NCBI GenBank assembly: GCA_002483285.1
Contig: DLHP01000034.1
Location: 1-39,314 of the forward strand
Reading direction: 5' to 3'
Origin: Flavobacterium sp. UBA7665
GTDB lineage: Bacteria > Bacteroidota > Bacteroidia > Flavobacteriales > Flavobacteriaceae
Length of the DNA: 39,314 bases
This document shows, piece by piece, positions 24,920 through 33,216 of this stretch. Each line of letters starts with the position of its first letter. Position 1 is the first letter of the stretch. The notes beneath the pieces were generated by a model. That model was not told the DNA's origin. It searched no databases and was given only the letters and a program-made list of their open reading frames with translations. Made by a program: the position numbers and the translations under genes.

Positions 24920-25552
24920 ATGATAAAGCAGTGGTCTTTTTACAGCGGTTTGGCTTTGGTAATCATTTACTTGAGCTCCGGTTTTAAATCTTTTGAATTG
25001 CAAAACCACGATTGGTTTCAATCGACAAACGAAGAACTGGCTTACCAGTTCCCTTCTAAAGAACAGAAGGATTATGCAAATCTCAACATCCCATTTACCG
25101 GAAAGTTTTTTATTGGCTTCAAGGAAGCCGTCGCTTTTAAAGAATCACAAGGAGAATATCATAGAATCAACCAACTTGGGTATATGGGAAAATACCAGTT
25201 CGGTGAAGAAACCCTTAAAACCATAGGAGTCCACGATACTTCGGCTTTTTTAAGAAGTCCCAAACTACAGGAAAAAGCTTTTGTTGCCCTATTGTCTAAG
25301 AATAAATGGGAGCTTCGAAAGGAAATCGAAAAATTTTCGGGTCAGGTTGTTGCCGGTATTAAAGTCACCGAGTCGGGCATATTGGCTGCCGCGCATTTGG
25401 GTGGTGTAGGATCGGTAAAAAAATTCCTCTACAGCAACGGAAGCAAAAAATGCAAAGATGAAAACGGCGCTTCGATGAAAACCTATATGCGTGAGTTTGG
25501 CGGGTATGAAACTGCCGGAATCATTGCCGATAGTGCCGCCACAGTAAAATAA
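24920..25552 (+). CDS. Exported lysozyme/transglycosylase-fold protein
   Basis: A 210-residue protein with an N-terminal membrane or signal segment (residues 6-22). The core FKEAVAFKESQGEYHRINQ followed by GYMGKYQFG resembles the catalytic start of lysozyme-like lytic transglycosylases, where a Glu in an ES(G/Q) context is followed by a GKYQ block; Glu in KESQGEY is the likely catalytic residue. ILAAAHLGGVGSVKKFL later in the chain is like the A-H-x-G-G helix of the same fold. It probably cuts peptidoglycan, in keeping with dapF and mltG upstream. It has its own promoter and terminator. Confidence 0.7.
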   Translation: MIKQWSFYSGLALVIIYLSSGFKSFELQNHDWFQSTNEELAYQFPSKEQKDYANLNIPFTGKFFIGFKEAVAFKESQGEYHRINQLGYMGKYQFGEETLKTIGVHDTSAFLRSPKLQEKAFVALLSKNKWELRKEIEKFSGQVVAGIKVTESGILAAAHLGGVGSVKKFLYSNGSKKCKDENGASMKTYMREFGGYETAGIIADSAATVK

Positions 25553-25572
25553 TAGATCATTTACAGTATACA

Positions 25573-25599
25573 AAACCTGCCCAACCGGCGGGTTTTTTT
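25573..25599 (+). terminator. Terminator of the lysozyme-fold gene
   Basis: A 9-bp stem with one G-U pair (25573-25581 with 25587-25595) and a T run to 25599, just before the converging gene's stop. Confidence 0.85.
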
Positions 25600-25603
25600 A
25601 TGC

Positions 25604-26344
25604 CTACATTTTATGGATGATGAACAAGGTAGGACGGTTGTGCAAGTCGATTTTTGTTTTTTTCCAATCCTGTACACGCATGGTTTTGATGTATTCGGTG
25701 GGCAAGGTGATGTCGGTCGCTATACACAAATGGGTAGCGGGTTGCAAGGTTTGCAGGATGTCTTCGAGTAGTTTGTTGTTCCTGTACGGCGTTTCAATGA
25801 AAGACTGCGATTGGTTTTTGTCGGCAGAAAGTTTCTCCAGGCTTTTGAGCATGGCTTTTTTATCACCTTTCTCAATCGGTAGGTAACCGTTGAAAGCAAA
25901 ACTCTGGCCGTTCATGCCCGAAGCCATCATCGCGAGCAGGATTGAGGAAGGACCAACAAGCGGAACCACCTGGATGTTTTTTTCGTGTGCGAGTTTGACG
26001 ATTGCAGCACCCGGATCGGCAATTCCCGGACATCCGGCTTCACTCATGAGCCCAACATTACGGCCTTCAATACAAGGCTGGATCATTTGATTGTGCTCAG
26101 AAATGTCGGTGTGCTTGTTGAGTGCGTGGAGTCGGAGCGTCGCCTGGACTTTCTCAGGATCAACACTTTTGATGAACCTACGTGCCGTCTTTTCATTCTC
26201 GACAATATAGTCGTCGATTAGCGAGACGATGCGTTTGACGGTCATCGGCAGCACTTCCATCGGGTCGGTTTGTTTCGCCGGGTCGCTATTGCTCGTGTCG
26301 CCTAAAGTGGTTGGGATCAGGTATAGCTTTCCGGTGGGCTTCAT
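25604..26344 (-). CDS. RsmI-like SAM-dependent methyltransferase (tetrapyrrole methylase family)
   Basis: A 246-residue member of the tetrapyrrole methylase superfamily. SAM-site motifs are visible: LYLIPTTLGD at the start, GLMSEAGCPGIADPGAAIVKLA at about 99-120, and VPLVGPSSILLAMMASG. These mark the RsmI class, which 2'-O-methylates C1402 of 16S rRNA, but this protein is shorter than typical RsmI and has a different C-terminus. Bacteroidota often carry such a short paralogue beside a true rsmI; its own substrate is not known to me. Its start overlaps the phosphatase stop by 4 bases. Confidence 0.85.
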   Translation of the reverse strand: MKPTGKLYLIPTTLGDTSNSDPAKQTDPMEVLPMTVKRIVSLIDDYIVENEKTARRFIKSVDPEKVQATLRLHALNKHTDISEHNQMIQPCIEGRNVGLMSEAGCPGIADPGAAIVKLAHEKNIQVVPLVGPSSILLAMMASGMNGQSFAFNGYLPIEKGDKKAMLKSLEKLSADKNQSQSFIETPYRNNKLLEDILQTLQPATHLCIATDITLPTEYIKTMRVQDWKKTKIDLHNRPTLFIIHKM

Positions 26345-26814
26345 TTCTGTAAATGTTGGGAGATTAGTTTTTTTGCGATGATCTCGCAGGCTTCATCAAG
26401 CATTTTATAGACCGAGTCAAATCCGTTTTCCATCCCAAAATAAGGGTCGGGAACGTCTACATTTTCGCCTGGGAAAAGCTCGTCAAGAATCAGTTTCACT
26501 TTGGTTTTTTGGGTATCGCTTTTGGCCATTGCCAACACGTCGCTGTAATTGGACGTGTCCATGACGTAGATGTGGTCAAAATTATCAAAATCCGACACCT
26601 TGAATTGGCGGCCTTGTTGGCACGAAATATCGACACCGTTTTTTTTGGCTACCGCTATAGATCGGTCATCGGGTTTGTTACCTACATGCCAGTTTCCAGT
26701 ACCTGCCGAGTCGACAAAAAAGTCGTGTTTGGGGAGTTTGGCTGCGAGCAAGCCTTCTGCCAAAGGCGAACGGCAAATGTTGCCTAGGCAAACCATTAAA
26801 ATTTTAACGGGCAT
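26341..26814 (-). CDS. Low-molecular-weight protein-tyrosine phosphatase
   Basis: A 157-residue phosphatase with the P-loop C9-L-G-N-I-C-R15-S at the N-terminus and the general acid Asp123 in VPDPYFG. Both are at the family's usual places. In other bacteria these enzymes dephosphorylate tyrosine kinases of capsule synthesis; here no kinase is nearby. It starts 3 bases after the dnaA stop and overlaps the methyltransferase gene, so the three form one operon led by dnaA. Confidence 0.95.
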   Translation of the reverse strand: MPVKILMVCLGNICRSPLAEGLLAAKLPKHDFFVDSAGTGNWHVGNKPDDRSIAVAKKNGVDISCQQGRQFKVSDFDNFDHIYVMDTSNYSDVLAMAKSDTQKTKVKLILDELFPGENVDVPDPYFGMENGFDSVYKMLDEACEIIAKKLISQHLQK

Positions 26815-26817
26815 TTC

Positions 26818-28245
26818 TTATAAGGATAGTTTTTTATGGATGTCTTCCACAAATTTCTTGAATTGTTTGTCGGTGGCGACCAAATTGTCAACTGTTTTGC
26901 AGGCGTGCAATACTGTGGCGTGATCGCGGTCGCCGATTTGTGAACCAATGTTGGCCAAAGACGCTTTGGTGAATTTTTTGGCGAAGAACATAGCGAGCTG
27001 TCTCGCTTGAACCACATGGCGTTTGCGGGTTTTGGATTGCAGGGTTTCAAGATCGAGTTGAAAATAGTCCGAAACAATTTTTTGGATGTAATCGATCGAG
27101 ATTTCGCGTTTGACGTTCTTGACGAATTTCTCCACCACGTGTTTGGCCAAATCGAGCGTGACTTCTTTTTTGTTGAAAGAAGATTGGGCAATCAAAGAAA
27201 TGATCGCGCCTTCTAGTTCCCGCACATTCGATTTGATGTTGCGTGCCACGTATTCAATGATTTCCTCGGGCATGTCTACACCATCGCGGTACAAAATGTT
27301 TTTGAGGATGGAAATGCGGGTTTCATAATCGGGTTGGTGCAACTCGGCAGACAAGCCCCATTTAAAACGAGACAACAAACGCTGCTCAATATCCTGCATA
27401 TCAACCGGCGCTTTGTCTGAGGTCAAGATGACCTGTTTGCCGTTTTGGTGCAGGTAGTTGAAGATGTGAAAAAACACATCCTGTGTACCTGATTTCCCAG
27501 AAAGGAATTGTACGTCATCAATTATCAACACATCAATGAGTTGATAAAAATGGATGAAATCGTTGCGGTTGTTTTTCTTAACCGAATCGATGTATTGTTG
27601 GGTGAAGATTTCGGCCGAAATGTACAGCACGGTTTTCTCCGGATATTTGTCTTTGATTTCTACGCCAATCGCATGAGCGAGGTGGGTTTTACCCAAACCA
27701 ACACCACCAAAAATAAGCAATGGATTGAATGAAGTCCCGCCGGGTTTATTGGCCACAGCCATTCCCGCAGAACGCGCCAGTCTGTTAGAGTCTCCTTCAA
27801 GGAAATTCTCAAAACTGTAATTGGCGTTAAGTTGCGACTCGATTTTTAGGTTGCGGATGCCTGGAATGACAAAAGGATTTTTGAGTTCGGGGCTCAGATT
27901 TTTGAACGGCGCATCCACTTCCTGGGTTTTCATCGGGCTTCGGTGCGCGCTGGGCAATTGCTCGGTAAAAGGTTGTTTGTTGCCATAAGTGTTCTCCATC
28001 TTGATTTTGTAGAGGAGTTTGGCGTTTTTTCCGAGTTCTTTGGTGAGGGCAACTTTTAATAATTTCACATAATGCTCTTCGAGCCATTCGTAGAAAAATT
28101 TACTAGGAACTTGTATGTAAAGTGCATTATCGGTAAGCTCAACAGACTTAATCGGTTCGAACCAAGTTTTATAGGCTTGGTCTTGGATATTGTCCTTTAT
28201 GAATGAGAGACAATTTTCCCAGACTGATTGCGCAGTTTTGCTCAT
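26818..28245 (-). CDS. dnaA: Chromosomal replication initiator DnaA
   Basis: A 475-residue initiator. Domain I (residues 1-80, WENCLSFIKDNI) is followed by a linker, the AAA+ domain with Walker A GGVGLGKT (180-187) and Walker B IIDDVQF (241-247), and the DNA-binding domain IV with the signature GDRDHATVLHACKTV near residue 445. It recognises DnaA boxes at oriC. dnaN and recF are not next to it, as is common in Bacteroidota. The two following genes are packed within 4 bases of one another. Confidence 0.98.
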   Translation of the reverse strand: MSKTAQSVWENCLSFIKDNIQDQAYKTWFEPIKSVELTDNALYIQVPSKFFYEWLEEHYVKLLKVALTKELGKNAKLLYKIKMENTYGNKQPFTEQLPSAHRSPMKTQEVDAPFKNLSPELKNPFVIPGIRNLKIESQLNANYSFENFLEGDSNRLARSAGMAVANKPGGTSFNPLLIFGGVGLGKTHLAHAIGVEIKDKYPEKTVLYISAEIFTQQYIDSVKKNNRNDFIHFYQLIDVLIIDDVQFLSGKSGTQDVFFHIFNYLHQNGKQVILTSDKAPVDMQDIEQRLLSRFKWGLSAELHQPDYETRISILKNILYRDGVDMPEEIIEYVARNIKSNVRELEGAIISLIAQSSFNKKEVTLDLAKHVVEKFVKNVKREISIDYIQKIVSDYFQLDLETLQSKTRKRHVVQARQLAMFFAKKFTKASLANIGSQIGDRDHATVLHACKTVDNLVATDKQFKKFVEDIHKKLSL

Positions 28246-28445
28246 ATAATTTATTAAATTTGTGTTTTTATTAAAGGTTCTCTTACAAAGAAAAACAGGG
28301 GTTTTTTCCTTGTTTTTTGGGGTAACAAATATGTGAACAAAAATCGTTAAAAAAAAATAATTTAGCGGTTGATTTTTTAAAAATATTGTCGTAAGACCTC
28401 GTTTTTTACCCTTTATAAAGATACCATTTTTTTATTACAAACAAC
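28246..28445. other. AT-rich gap between dnaA and the divergent thioesterase gene
   Basis: Two hundred bases, very rich in A and T, with poly-T and poly-A runs and a repeated G-T6 pattern (around 28305-28320). One 9-mer at 28332-28340 (TTGTTCACA on minus) is one base off a DnaA box. No cluster of boxes is present, so it is not called an origin. Both promoters must lie here but no exact TAnnTTTG box is clear. Confidence 0.4.
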
Positions 28446-28853
28446 ATGAAAGAACATCAAATAGAAGTCCGCGTGCGTTATTCAGAAACAGACCAAATGG
28501 GCGTAGTTTATCACGGCAACTATATCCCTTATTTTGAGATTGGTAGGGTAGAATGGCTGCGTAGCAAAGGGGTTTCTTACAAGAGTCTCGAAGATTCGGG
28601 TATTGCGCTTCCCATCGTTTCTATGACGCTCAACTACAAAAAACCGGCGCGTTATGACGATTTACTCGTCGTGAAAACCAAATTCAAACAGAGCAGTTCG
28701 GTGAAAATAGAATTCGATTGTGAAATCTGGAGCGAGACACATGAGTTGTTAACAACTGCACATTTCATTTTGGTGTTCGTGGATATGAAAACAGGACGTC
28801 CAACAAGTCCTCCTGAGCACATCCAAATATTGCTCGACCAGATGGAGGACTAA
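28446..28853 (+). CDS. Hotdog-fold acyl-CoA thioesterase (4HBT/YbgC-like)
   Basis: A 135-residue thioesterase. The signature is RYSETDQMGVVYHGNYIPYFE, with the catalytic Asp16 and the H23-x-N-Y block, as in 4-hydroxybenzoyl-CoA thioesterase and YbgC. It hydrolyses acyl-CoA or acyl-ACP thioesters, tentatively linked to phospholipid metabolism. The stop overlaps the converging YigZ gene by 4 bases. Confidence 0.93.
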   Translation: MKEHQIEVRVRYSETDQMGVVYHGNYIPYFEIGRVEWLRSKGVSYKSLEDSGIALPIVSMTLNYKKPARYDDLLVVKTKFKQSSSVKIEFDCEIWSETHELLTTAHFILVFVDMKTGRPTSPPEHIQILLDQMED

Positions 28854-29464
28854 GTTTCTTTTTTGGTGATGGCAATCTCAAACATCGACGCGAAAATGCC
28901 AAACACCAAATCGGCGTTTTTCTTTCGTGTCGCTATTTCTATTTCGCAGTTTTCGGCCATGTTTTGAGCGACGATTTCAAGGTTTTTTTCCTTGATTACC
29001 CGCATGACCTTATTCATGTTCTTGTAATCGAATGAAATCAGGTAATGAATGTCTATGGTTTTTTCTACGATTTCTGATGCCTCCAAAGCCATTTGCGCCG
29101 CCGTGCGATAAGCAGAAATGAGTCCGCCCACACCCAATTTTGTCCCGCCAAAAAACCGAACAACCACCACCAAAACATTCGTCAATCCAAAAGACTGGAT
29201 TTGCCCGTAAATTGGCATTCCGGCGCTATTGCTGGGTTCACCGTCATCATTGGCGCGAAAAGTAAAAGTTTCGGTACCCAGTTGAAACGCATAGCAAAAA
29301 TGCACCGCATTGTAATACTTCTTGCGCAACGGCTCGATAAGGGATTTGATTTCGGATTCTGAAGCCAGCGGAAAAGCATAGCCAAAAAACTTGCTGTTCT
29401 TTTCCTTATAAAGGATTTCTTCTGATGGGAATGCGAGGGTTTTGTAGCTGTCGGTAAGGTCCAA
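28850..29464 (-). CDS. YigZ/IMPACT family protein (UPF0029)
   Basis: A 204-residue protein of the YigZ/IMPACT family. The N-terminal domain carries the family signature: YNAVHFCYAFQLG, then NDDGEPSNSAGMPIYGQI and VVRFFGGTKLGVGGLISAYR (about 80-130). The C-terminal part is an EF-G domain-V-like ferredoxin fold (residues 135-200). Eukaryotic IMPACT regulates translation through GCN1; the bacterial role is not settled. It begins 5 bases after the HAD hydrolase gene and likely belongs to the ribD operon. Confidence 0.92.
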   Translation of the reverse strand: MDLTDSYKTLAFPSEEILYKEKNSKFFGYAFPLASESEIKSLIEPLRKKYYNAVHFCYAFQLGTETFTFRANDDGEPSNSAGMPIYGQIQSFGLTNVLVVVVRFFGGTKLGVGGLISAYRTAAQMALEASEIVEKTIDIHYLISFDYKNMNKVMRVIKEKNLEIVAQNMAENCEIEIATRKKNADLVFGIFASMFEIAITKKET

Positions 29465-29469
29465 ATGCT

Positions 29470-30072
29470 TTACAATATTTTCTTCTCAAACAAATCCACG
29501 ACATCTTCCTTGCCTACTTCGAGGTTCCAGACATTGATGCCCAAAGACTCGGCAGCGTCGGTATTCTCTTTTTTGTCGTCTACAAACAAGGTGCGTTTGG
29601 GTGACAAGTCGTGTTTGCTGATGATGAAGTTGAAGATTTCAGGGCTGGGTTTTCTCATGCCCATCTCGTAAGAATAATACACCTTTTCAAAACATTGGTA
29701 AAAATCGCTAAAGAACGAAACGCCCACCTTGTGCTCAAAACGGCTGATGTGGATCGAATCGGTATTGGTCAACAAAAACAAACGGTATTTGTGCGAGAGC
29801 ATCTGCAGGAATTCCAAACGATACAACGGGAATTCGCCAATCACAGCGTTCCATGCTTTGCGGATGTCATGTACATCGGCATTAGGGATGTATTTCTGGA
29901 AAGTTTCAATGAACTGCAACTCGGTGATTTTGCCTTTTTCAAACAAATCGTTCATTTCTAATAATTCTTCATTCGGGCCATCCAATCCTAGTTTTTTAAA
30001 CTCATCTATCGATGCCTGTTTCTCCAGGTTGATGAAAATATCGCCAAAATCAAAAATTATCGTGTTAATCAT
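29470..30072 (-). CDS. HAD-superfamily hydrolase (YihX-like)
   Basis: A 200-residue phosphatase-like protein. Motif I is D8-F-G-D11 in IIFDFGDIFINL, the DxG(G/N) version seen in YihX-like enzymes, with the nucleophile Asp8. LLTNTDS is motif II, the Lys in GMRKPSPEIF is motif III and LFVDDKKENTDAA is motif IV. Its position right after ribD invites the idea that it dephosphorylates the riboflavin pathway intermediate 5-amino-6-(5-phosphoribitylamino)uracil, a step filled by HAD enzymes in other bacteria. That link is inferred from context only. It overlaps ribD by 8 bases. Confidence 0.9.
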   Translation of the reverse strand: MINTIIFDFGDIFINLEKQASIDEFKKLGLDGPNEELLEMNDLFEKGKITELQFIETFQKYIPNADVHDIRKAWNAVIGEFPLYRLEFLQMLSHKYRLFLLTNTDSIHISRFEHKVGVSFFSDFYQCFEKVYYSYEMGMRKPSPEIFNFIISKHDLSPKRTLFVDDKKENTDAAESLGINVWNLEVGKEDVVDLFEKKIL

Positions 30073-31069
30073 GGTTGTAAAAAATTAAAAGTTCATCCTG
30101 CAAAACCATTTTTCGGTGGGCAACCGCTTGCGGCATCTCAGGTGCCGGGACACCGTTTCCAAACTGATTGGTACCTTTGAAAATTCGGGCTTCATCCCAA
30201 AGATTTTCTAAAAGGAAAGTCTCCAGCGTTCGTGTTCCGCCCTCAATAATTACCGATTGGATTCCGTCCTGGTACAACCGCCCGGCAAGCGCCAAAGCCA
30301 CGTTGTCATTGAAGTTTTCGGGTTCCGAATATACCAAGGTTTTAGACTGATTCCCAAAGATATGACTTTCTTTTGAAATCCGGTTATTTTGGTCTAAAAC
30401 AATTCTGGTGGGGTTTTCGCCGGTCCAATCGCGCACATCCAAAGTGGGATTGTCGGCAACAACGGTCTGTGTCCCAACGAGAATCGCCTGCTCTTCGGCG
30501 CGCCATTTGTGTACCAATTGCCTTGAAAATTCATTGGTAATCCAAACGGGTTTGCGCTCGTTTTTTTGCAGCGGCGCCACAAATCCGTCGGCGCTTTGGG
30601 CCCACTTTAAAATAATGTACGGCCGTTTTTTTTGGTGGAAAGTAAAGAAGCGTTTGTTGAGGTCGTTGCAGTCGTTTTCTAAAACACCAACAGTCACTTT
30701 GCGTCCGGCGGCTTCGAGTTTGGCGATGCCTTTTCCGGCCACTTTTACATTTGGGTCAACTGTTCCGATGACGATTTCGGGAATGTTGTGCTCCAGGATC
30801 AAATCGGCACAAGGCGGCGTTTTTCCAAAATGGCTGCACGGTTCGAGGCTTACGTAAATCGTTGATTTGGCCAATAAATTCGGGTTTTTCACCGAGCGTA
30901 TCGCGAGCACTTCGGCATGCGGCTCGCCCGATTTTCTGTGCCAGCCTTCGCCAATGATTTTGCCGTCACAAACAATCACAGCGCCTACCAGCGGGTTCGG
31001 GTAAGTCGTTCCCAATCCGTTTTTTGCCAGCTCAATGCAGCGCGCCATATATTTTTCGTGTACCTTCAC
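30065..31069 (-). CDS. ribD: Bifunctional riboflavin biosynthesis deaminase/reductase
   Basis: Carries out deamination and reduction in riboflavin synthesis. The N-terminal deaminase has the zinc site H51-A-E53 and C78/C87 (PCSHFGKTPPC); the C-terminal reductase (about 150-334) begins ILKWAQSADGFVA and includes VIIEGGTRTLETFL. The 334-residue length is normal. The start is GTG at 31069; an ATG seven codons later is possible, but the HEKYM residues before it are typical of flavobacterial RibD. The -7 box at 31074-31081 lies so close that the message would be almost leaderless. Confidence 0.95.
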   Translation of the reverse strand: MKVHEKYMARCIELAKNGLGTTYPNPLVGAVIVCDGKIIGEGWHRKSGEPHAEVLAIRSVKNPNLLAKSTIYVSLEPCSHFGKTPPCADLILEHNIPEIVIGTVDPNVKVAGKGIAKLEAAGRKVTVGVLENDCNDLNKRFFTFHQKKRPYIILKWAQSADGFVAPLQKNERKPVWITNEFSRQLVHKWRAEEQAILVGTQTVVADNPTLDVRDWTGENPTRIVLDQNNRISKESHIFGNQSKTLVYSEPENFNDNVALALAGRLYQDGIQSVIIEGGTRTLETFLLENLWDEARIFKGTNQFGNGVPAPEMPQAVAHRKMVLQDELLIFYNHD

Positions 31070-31073
31070 TTCG

Positions 31074-31081
31074 CAAAAATA
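31074..31081 (-). promoter_or_regulatory. -7 box (TATTTTTG) of the ribD operon
   Basis: An exact TAnnTTTG match on minus, 4 bases before the GTG start. Either ribD is nearly leaderless or translation begins at the ATG at 31048. Confidence 0.4.
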
Positions 31082-31102
31082 ACTAATTTTGGTTGTTTTT
31101 TA

Positions 31103-31250
31103 GGAGCTGTTCCGGCTATCCACTGCAATCTTTTACGGCCTTCGTGAGCCAGCGCAATATCTGCCTCAATCAATGAAACAGTCTACAAGATTGTTATTGG
31201 TTTGGTCTTGGCCGCAAAAGGATTTCCGTTTCTATCCGGGCTAGGCAGCC
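31103..31250 (+). repeat. Dispersed palindromic element, copy B, with enlarged loop
   Basis: Arms AATCTTTTACGGCC (31127-31140) and GGCCGCAAAAGGATT (31210-31224), with outer flanks GAGCTGTTCCGGCTATCC and CTATCCGGGCTAGGCAGCC. Same orientation as copy C at 38883-38978, but the centre is 69 bases instead of 13. It fills most of the gap between the divergent ribD and prmC genes. Confidence 0.6.
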
Positions 31251-31268
31251 GTATTTAATTCATGACTC

Positions 31269-32123
31269 ATGAACCTCAAAGACTACAGAAACCACTTCAT
31301 CCAAACGCTCACGCCACTTTACGATGCCGGTGAAGCCGAGAGTTTCTTTTACCTCACACTAGAAAATCGGCACGGTCTCAAACGCGTCGATCTGGTTTTG
31401 CAACCCGACTTTGAACTGTCTGGCAATGAAATCCAGGACTGGAACCAAATCCTCGACGGGCTCAAAGATTTCACGCCCATACAATACCTTTTAGGGAAAA
31501 CCGAATTCTACGGGCTCGAATTCGAAGTCAACGGCAATACGCTGATTCCGCGCCCCGAAACCGAAGAACTCGTGCAATGGATCATCCTCGATTGCAAGCG
31601 TACAGACCATCCACAACCGCTACGAATACTCGACATCGGCACCGGCAGTGGTTGCATCGCCATCGCATTGGCCAAAAACCTGCCCAATGCTGTCGTTTCT
31701 GCAATCGACGTTTCTGCAAAAGCGCTCGAAGTCGCCAGACGCAATGCGGGGTTCAATGGTGTAAAAGTGCAATTCTTGCAACAAGACATTCTTGAAACCA
31801 GCGACCTTGACGCCCAATACGATATCATTGTGTCCAATCCGCCTTATGTGCGCGAGCTCGAAAAACAGGAGATCAAACCTAATGTACTCGAACATGAACC
31901 GCATCTCGCGCTGTTTGTCGCCGATGAAGACGCGCTCGTTTTTTACCGAAAAATTGCCCAGCTCGCGATAAAAAACTTAGCCAAAGACGGCAAGCTCTAT
32001 TTTGAAATCAACCAATATTTGGGCAAGGAAACGATAGGTTTGCTCGAAAACCTCGATTTTAAGAGTATCAACCTGCGCAAAGATATTTACGGCAACGACC
32101 GCATGCTCAAAGCCGACCGCTAG
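31269..32123 (+). CDS. prmC: Release factor N5-glutamine methyltransferase
   Basis: Methylates the Gln of the GGQ motif in release factors 1 and 2. Its 284 residues have the helical N-terminal domain (1-85), the substrate-loop sequence PRPETEELV (94-102), the SAM loop DIGTGSG (122-128) and the catalytic NPPY (190-193). It is divergent from ribD and stands alone. Together with prfC, translation termination is represented twice in the window. Confidence 0.96.
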   Translation: MNLKDYRNHFIQTLTPLYDAGEAESFFYLTLENRHGLKRVDLVLQPDFELSGNEIQDWNQILDGLKDFTPIQYLLGKTEFYGLEFEVNGNTLIPRPETEELVQWIILDCKRTDHPQPLRILDIGTGSGCIAIALAKNLPNAVVSAIDVSAKALEVARRNAGFNGVKVQFLQQDILETSDLDAQYDIIVSNPPYVRELEKQEIKPNVLEHEPHLALFVADEDALVFYRKIAQLAIKNLAKDGKLYFEINQYLGKETIGLLENLDFKSINLRKDIYGNDRMLKADR

Positions 32124-32203
32124 AAAATACCGGCAATCACAATCTTAACCCAAAAACCGCTTTTTCGGTCGCGGATGGTTTACCTTTAAGAAAAAGTAAA
32201 CAC

Positions 32204-32581
32204 ATGTCTGATAAAAACAAAAAGTTATTCGGGGTTTGGATGGATTCGCACCACGCCACGATCGTAGGGAAAGAAAATGTAGCTGACGGTGAATTCGTTG
32301 TCTTGGGTCACGTTAAAAATGCCGGTCCCGACAGCAATTCTAATGAAAAAACAGCCAACAACCAAGAGATTGGCCTGACGCATAAGTTCTTCAAGGAGAT
32401 TGCGGCCTTAATGCCCAACGTCGATGAAATCCACCTTACCGGAACCGGCCAGGTACAGGAACAGTTCATGAAATTCCTCGCCGATACGGCGCAATACAAA
32501 AATGCGGTATCGAGTGAAAGTACGTCGAATAAAATGAGTGATGAAAATTTAGTTTCTTTTATCGCCAAGCATTTCAGCTAA
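32204..32581 (+). CDS. Small eRF1/pelota domain 3-like protein
   Basis: A 125-residue cytoplasmic protein. It has the layout of a short family in Bacteroidota that resembles domain 3 of eRF1/pelota: KKLFGVWMDSHHATIV at the start, a polar, Asn/Ser-rich middle insert (about 45-60), THKFFKEIAALMPNVDEIHLTGTGQVQEQFMKFL (about 63-95) and a short NLVSFIAKHF end. The call rests on my memory of the pattern, not on a search. These proteins have no known role, though stalled-ribosome rescue is often suggested by annotation. It is a single gene with its own terminator. Confidence 0.55.
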   Translation: MSDKNKKLFGVWMDSHHATIVGKENVADGEFVVLGHVKNAGPDSNSNEKTANNQEIGLTHKFFKEIAALMPNVDEIHLTGTGQVQEQFMKFLADTAQYKNAVSSESTSNKMSDENLVSFIAKHFS

Positions 32582-32602
32582 GATTTGATCCATAAATAAA
32601 GG

Positions 32603-32635
32603 AAGACCTCAGGCAAATGTTTGGGGTCTTTTTTT
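32603..32635 (+). terminator. Terminator of the eRF1-like gene
   Basis: A 9-bp stem with one G-U pair (32603-32611 with 32622-32630), ten-base loop and a seven-base T run. Confidence 0.85.
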
Positions 32636-32674
32636 GGCTTTGTCCCAAACAAGGCGCAGTTGCGCAACCCTAAA

Positions 32675-33181
32675 TTATTCCTTGTATTGTTTGCGCTCGG
32701 GAACAATAAGCGCCGTGCTCAGGTTGGGCAACGATTGGCGCAAAGTTTCCAGATTTTTCCCTGAAGTGTCGATAAAAAACCAATGCCCTCCACCGTCGTT
32801 AGAAATGGCAATCAATGAATATTCTGAAACAATAGCCTTTCCTTCGTGCGACATCTCCACTACTTGTGGAACCGTGGTTTGCCATTCGCTGCCTACCACC
32901 AAAACTTTTTCGGGTGTGCCAAAGCTGATCTTGACGATCGACACGCCGTTATGTTGCATTTGATCCATGGCGTTTTTCGTCCCTTCGATCAATTTTTCTT
33001 TGCTTCCGGCCATAGCTACAATTCCCGGATAGAGGTAGTCACCGTAAGCCACGTAGTTTTTCTGTAGCAGCATGTCGGCCATATTTCTGGCTTGGGAAAC
33101 AATATCCTGGAGATTGGGTTCCTGTGCAAATACGTCGGTAGCCCATCCCAAGCAGAGTAACAAGATTAAAATTTTTTTCAT
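32675..33181 (-). CDS. Secreted protein of unknown function
   Basis: A 168-residue product with a clear signal peptide (MKKILILLLCLGWATDVFAQ). The mature part starts with a short helix and contains ALIVPERKQ at its end; no motif is recognisable. The open frame reaches 51 codons further upstream, but that part overlaps the permease gene and has no signal peptide, so the ATG at 33181 is chosen. It lies 35 bases after the permease stop on the same strand and may be cotranscribed with it. Confidence 0.75.
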   Translation of the reverse strand: MKKILILLLCLGWATDVFAQEPNLQDIVSQARNMADMLLQKNYVAYGDYLYPGIVAMAGSKEKLIEGTKNAMDQMQHNGVSIVKISFGTPEKVLVVGSEWQTTVPQVVEMSHEGKAIVSEYSLIAISNDGGGHWFFIDTSGKNLETLRQSLPNLSTALIVPERKQYKE

Positions 33182-33216
33182 GTAATTGGATTCGGTTTTT
33201 TGTAATGAATAATCAA

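Noticed and set aside
28246..28445. oriC in the AT-rich gap upstream of dnaA.
   Set aside because: Only one near-match to a DnaA box was found; a cluster would be needed.
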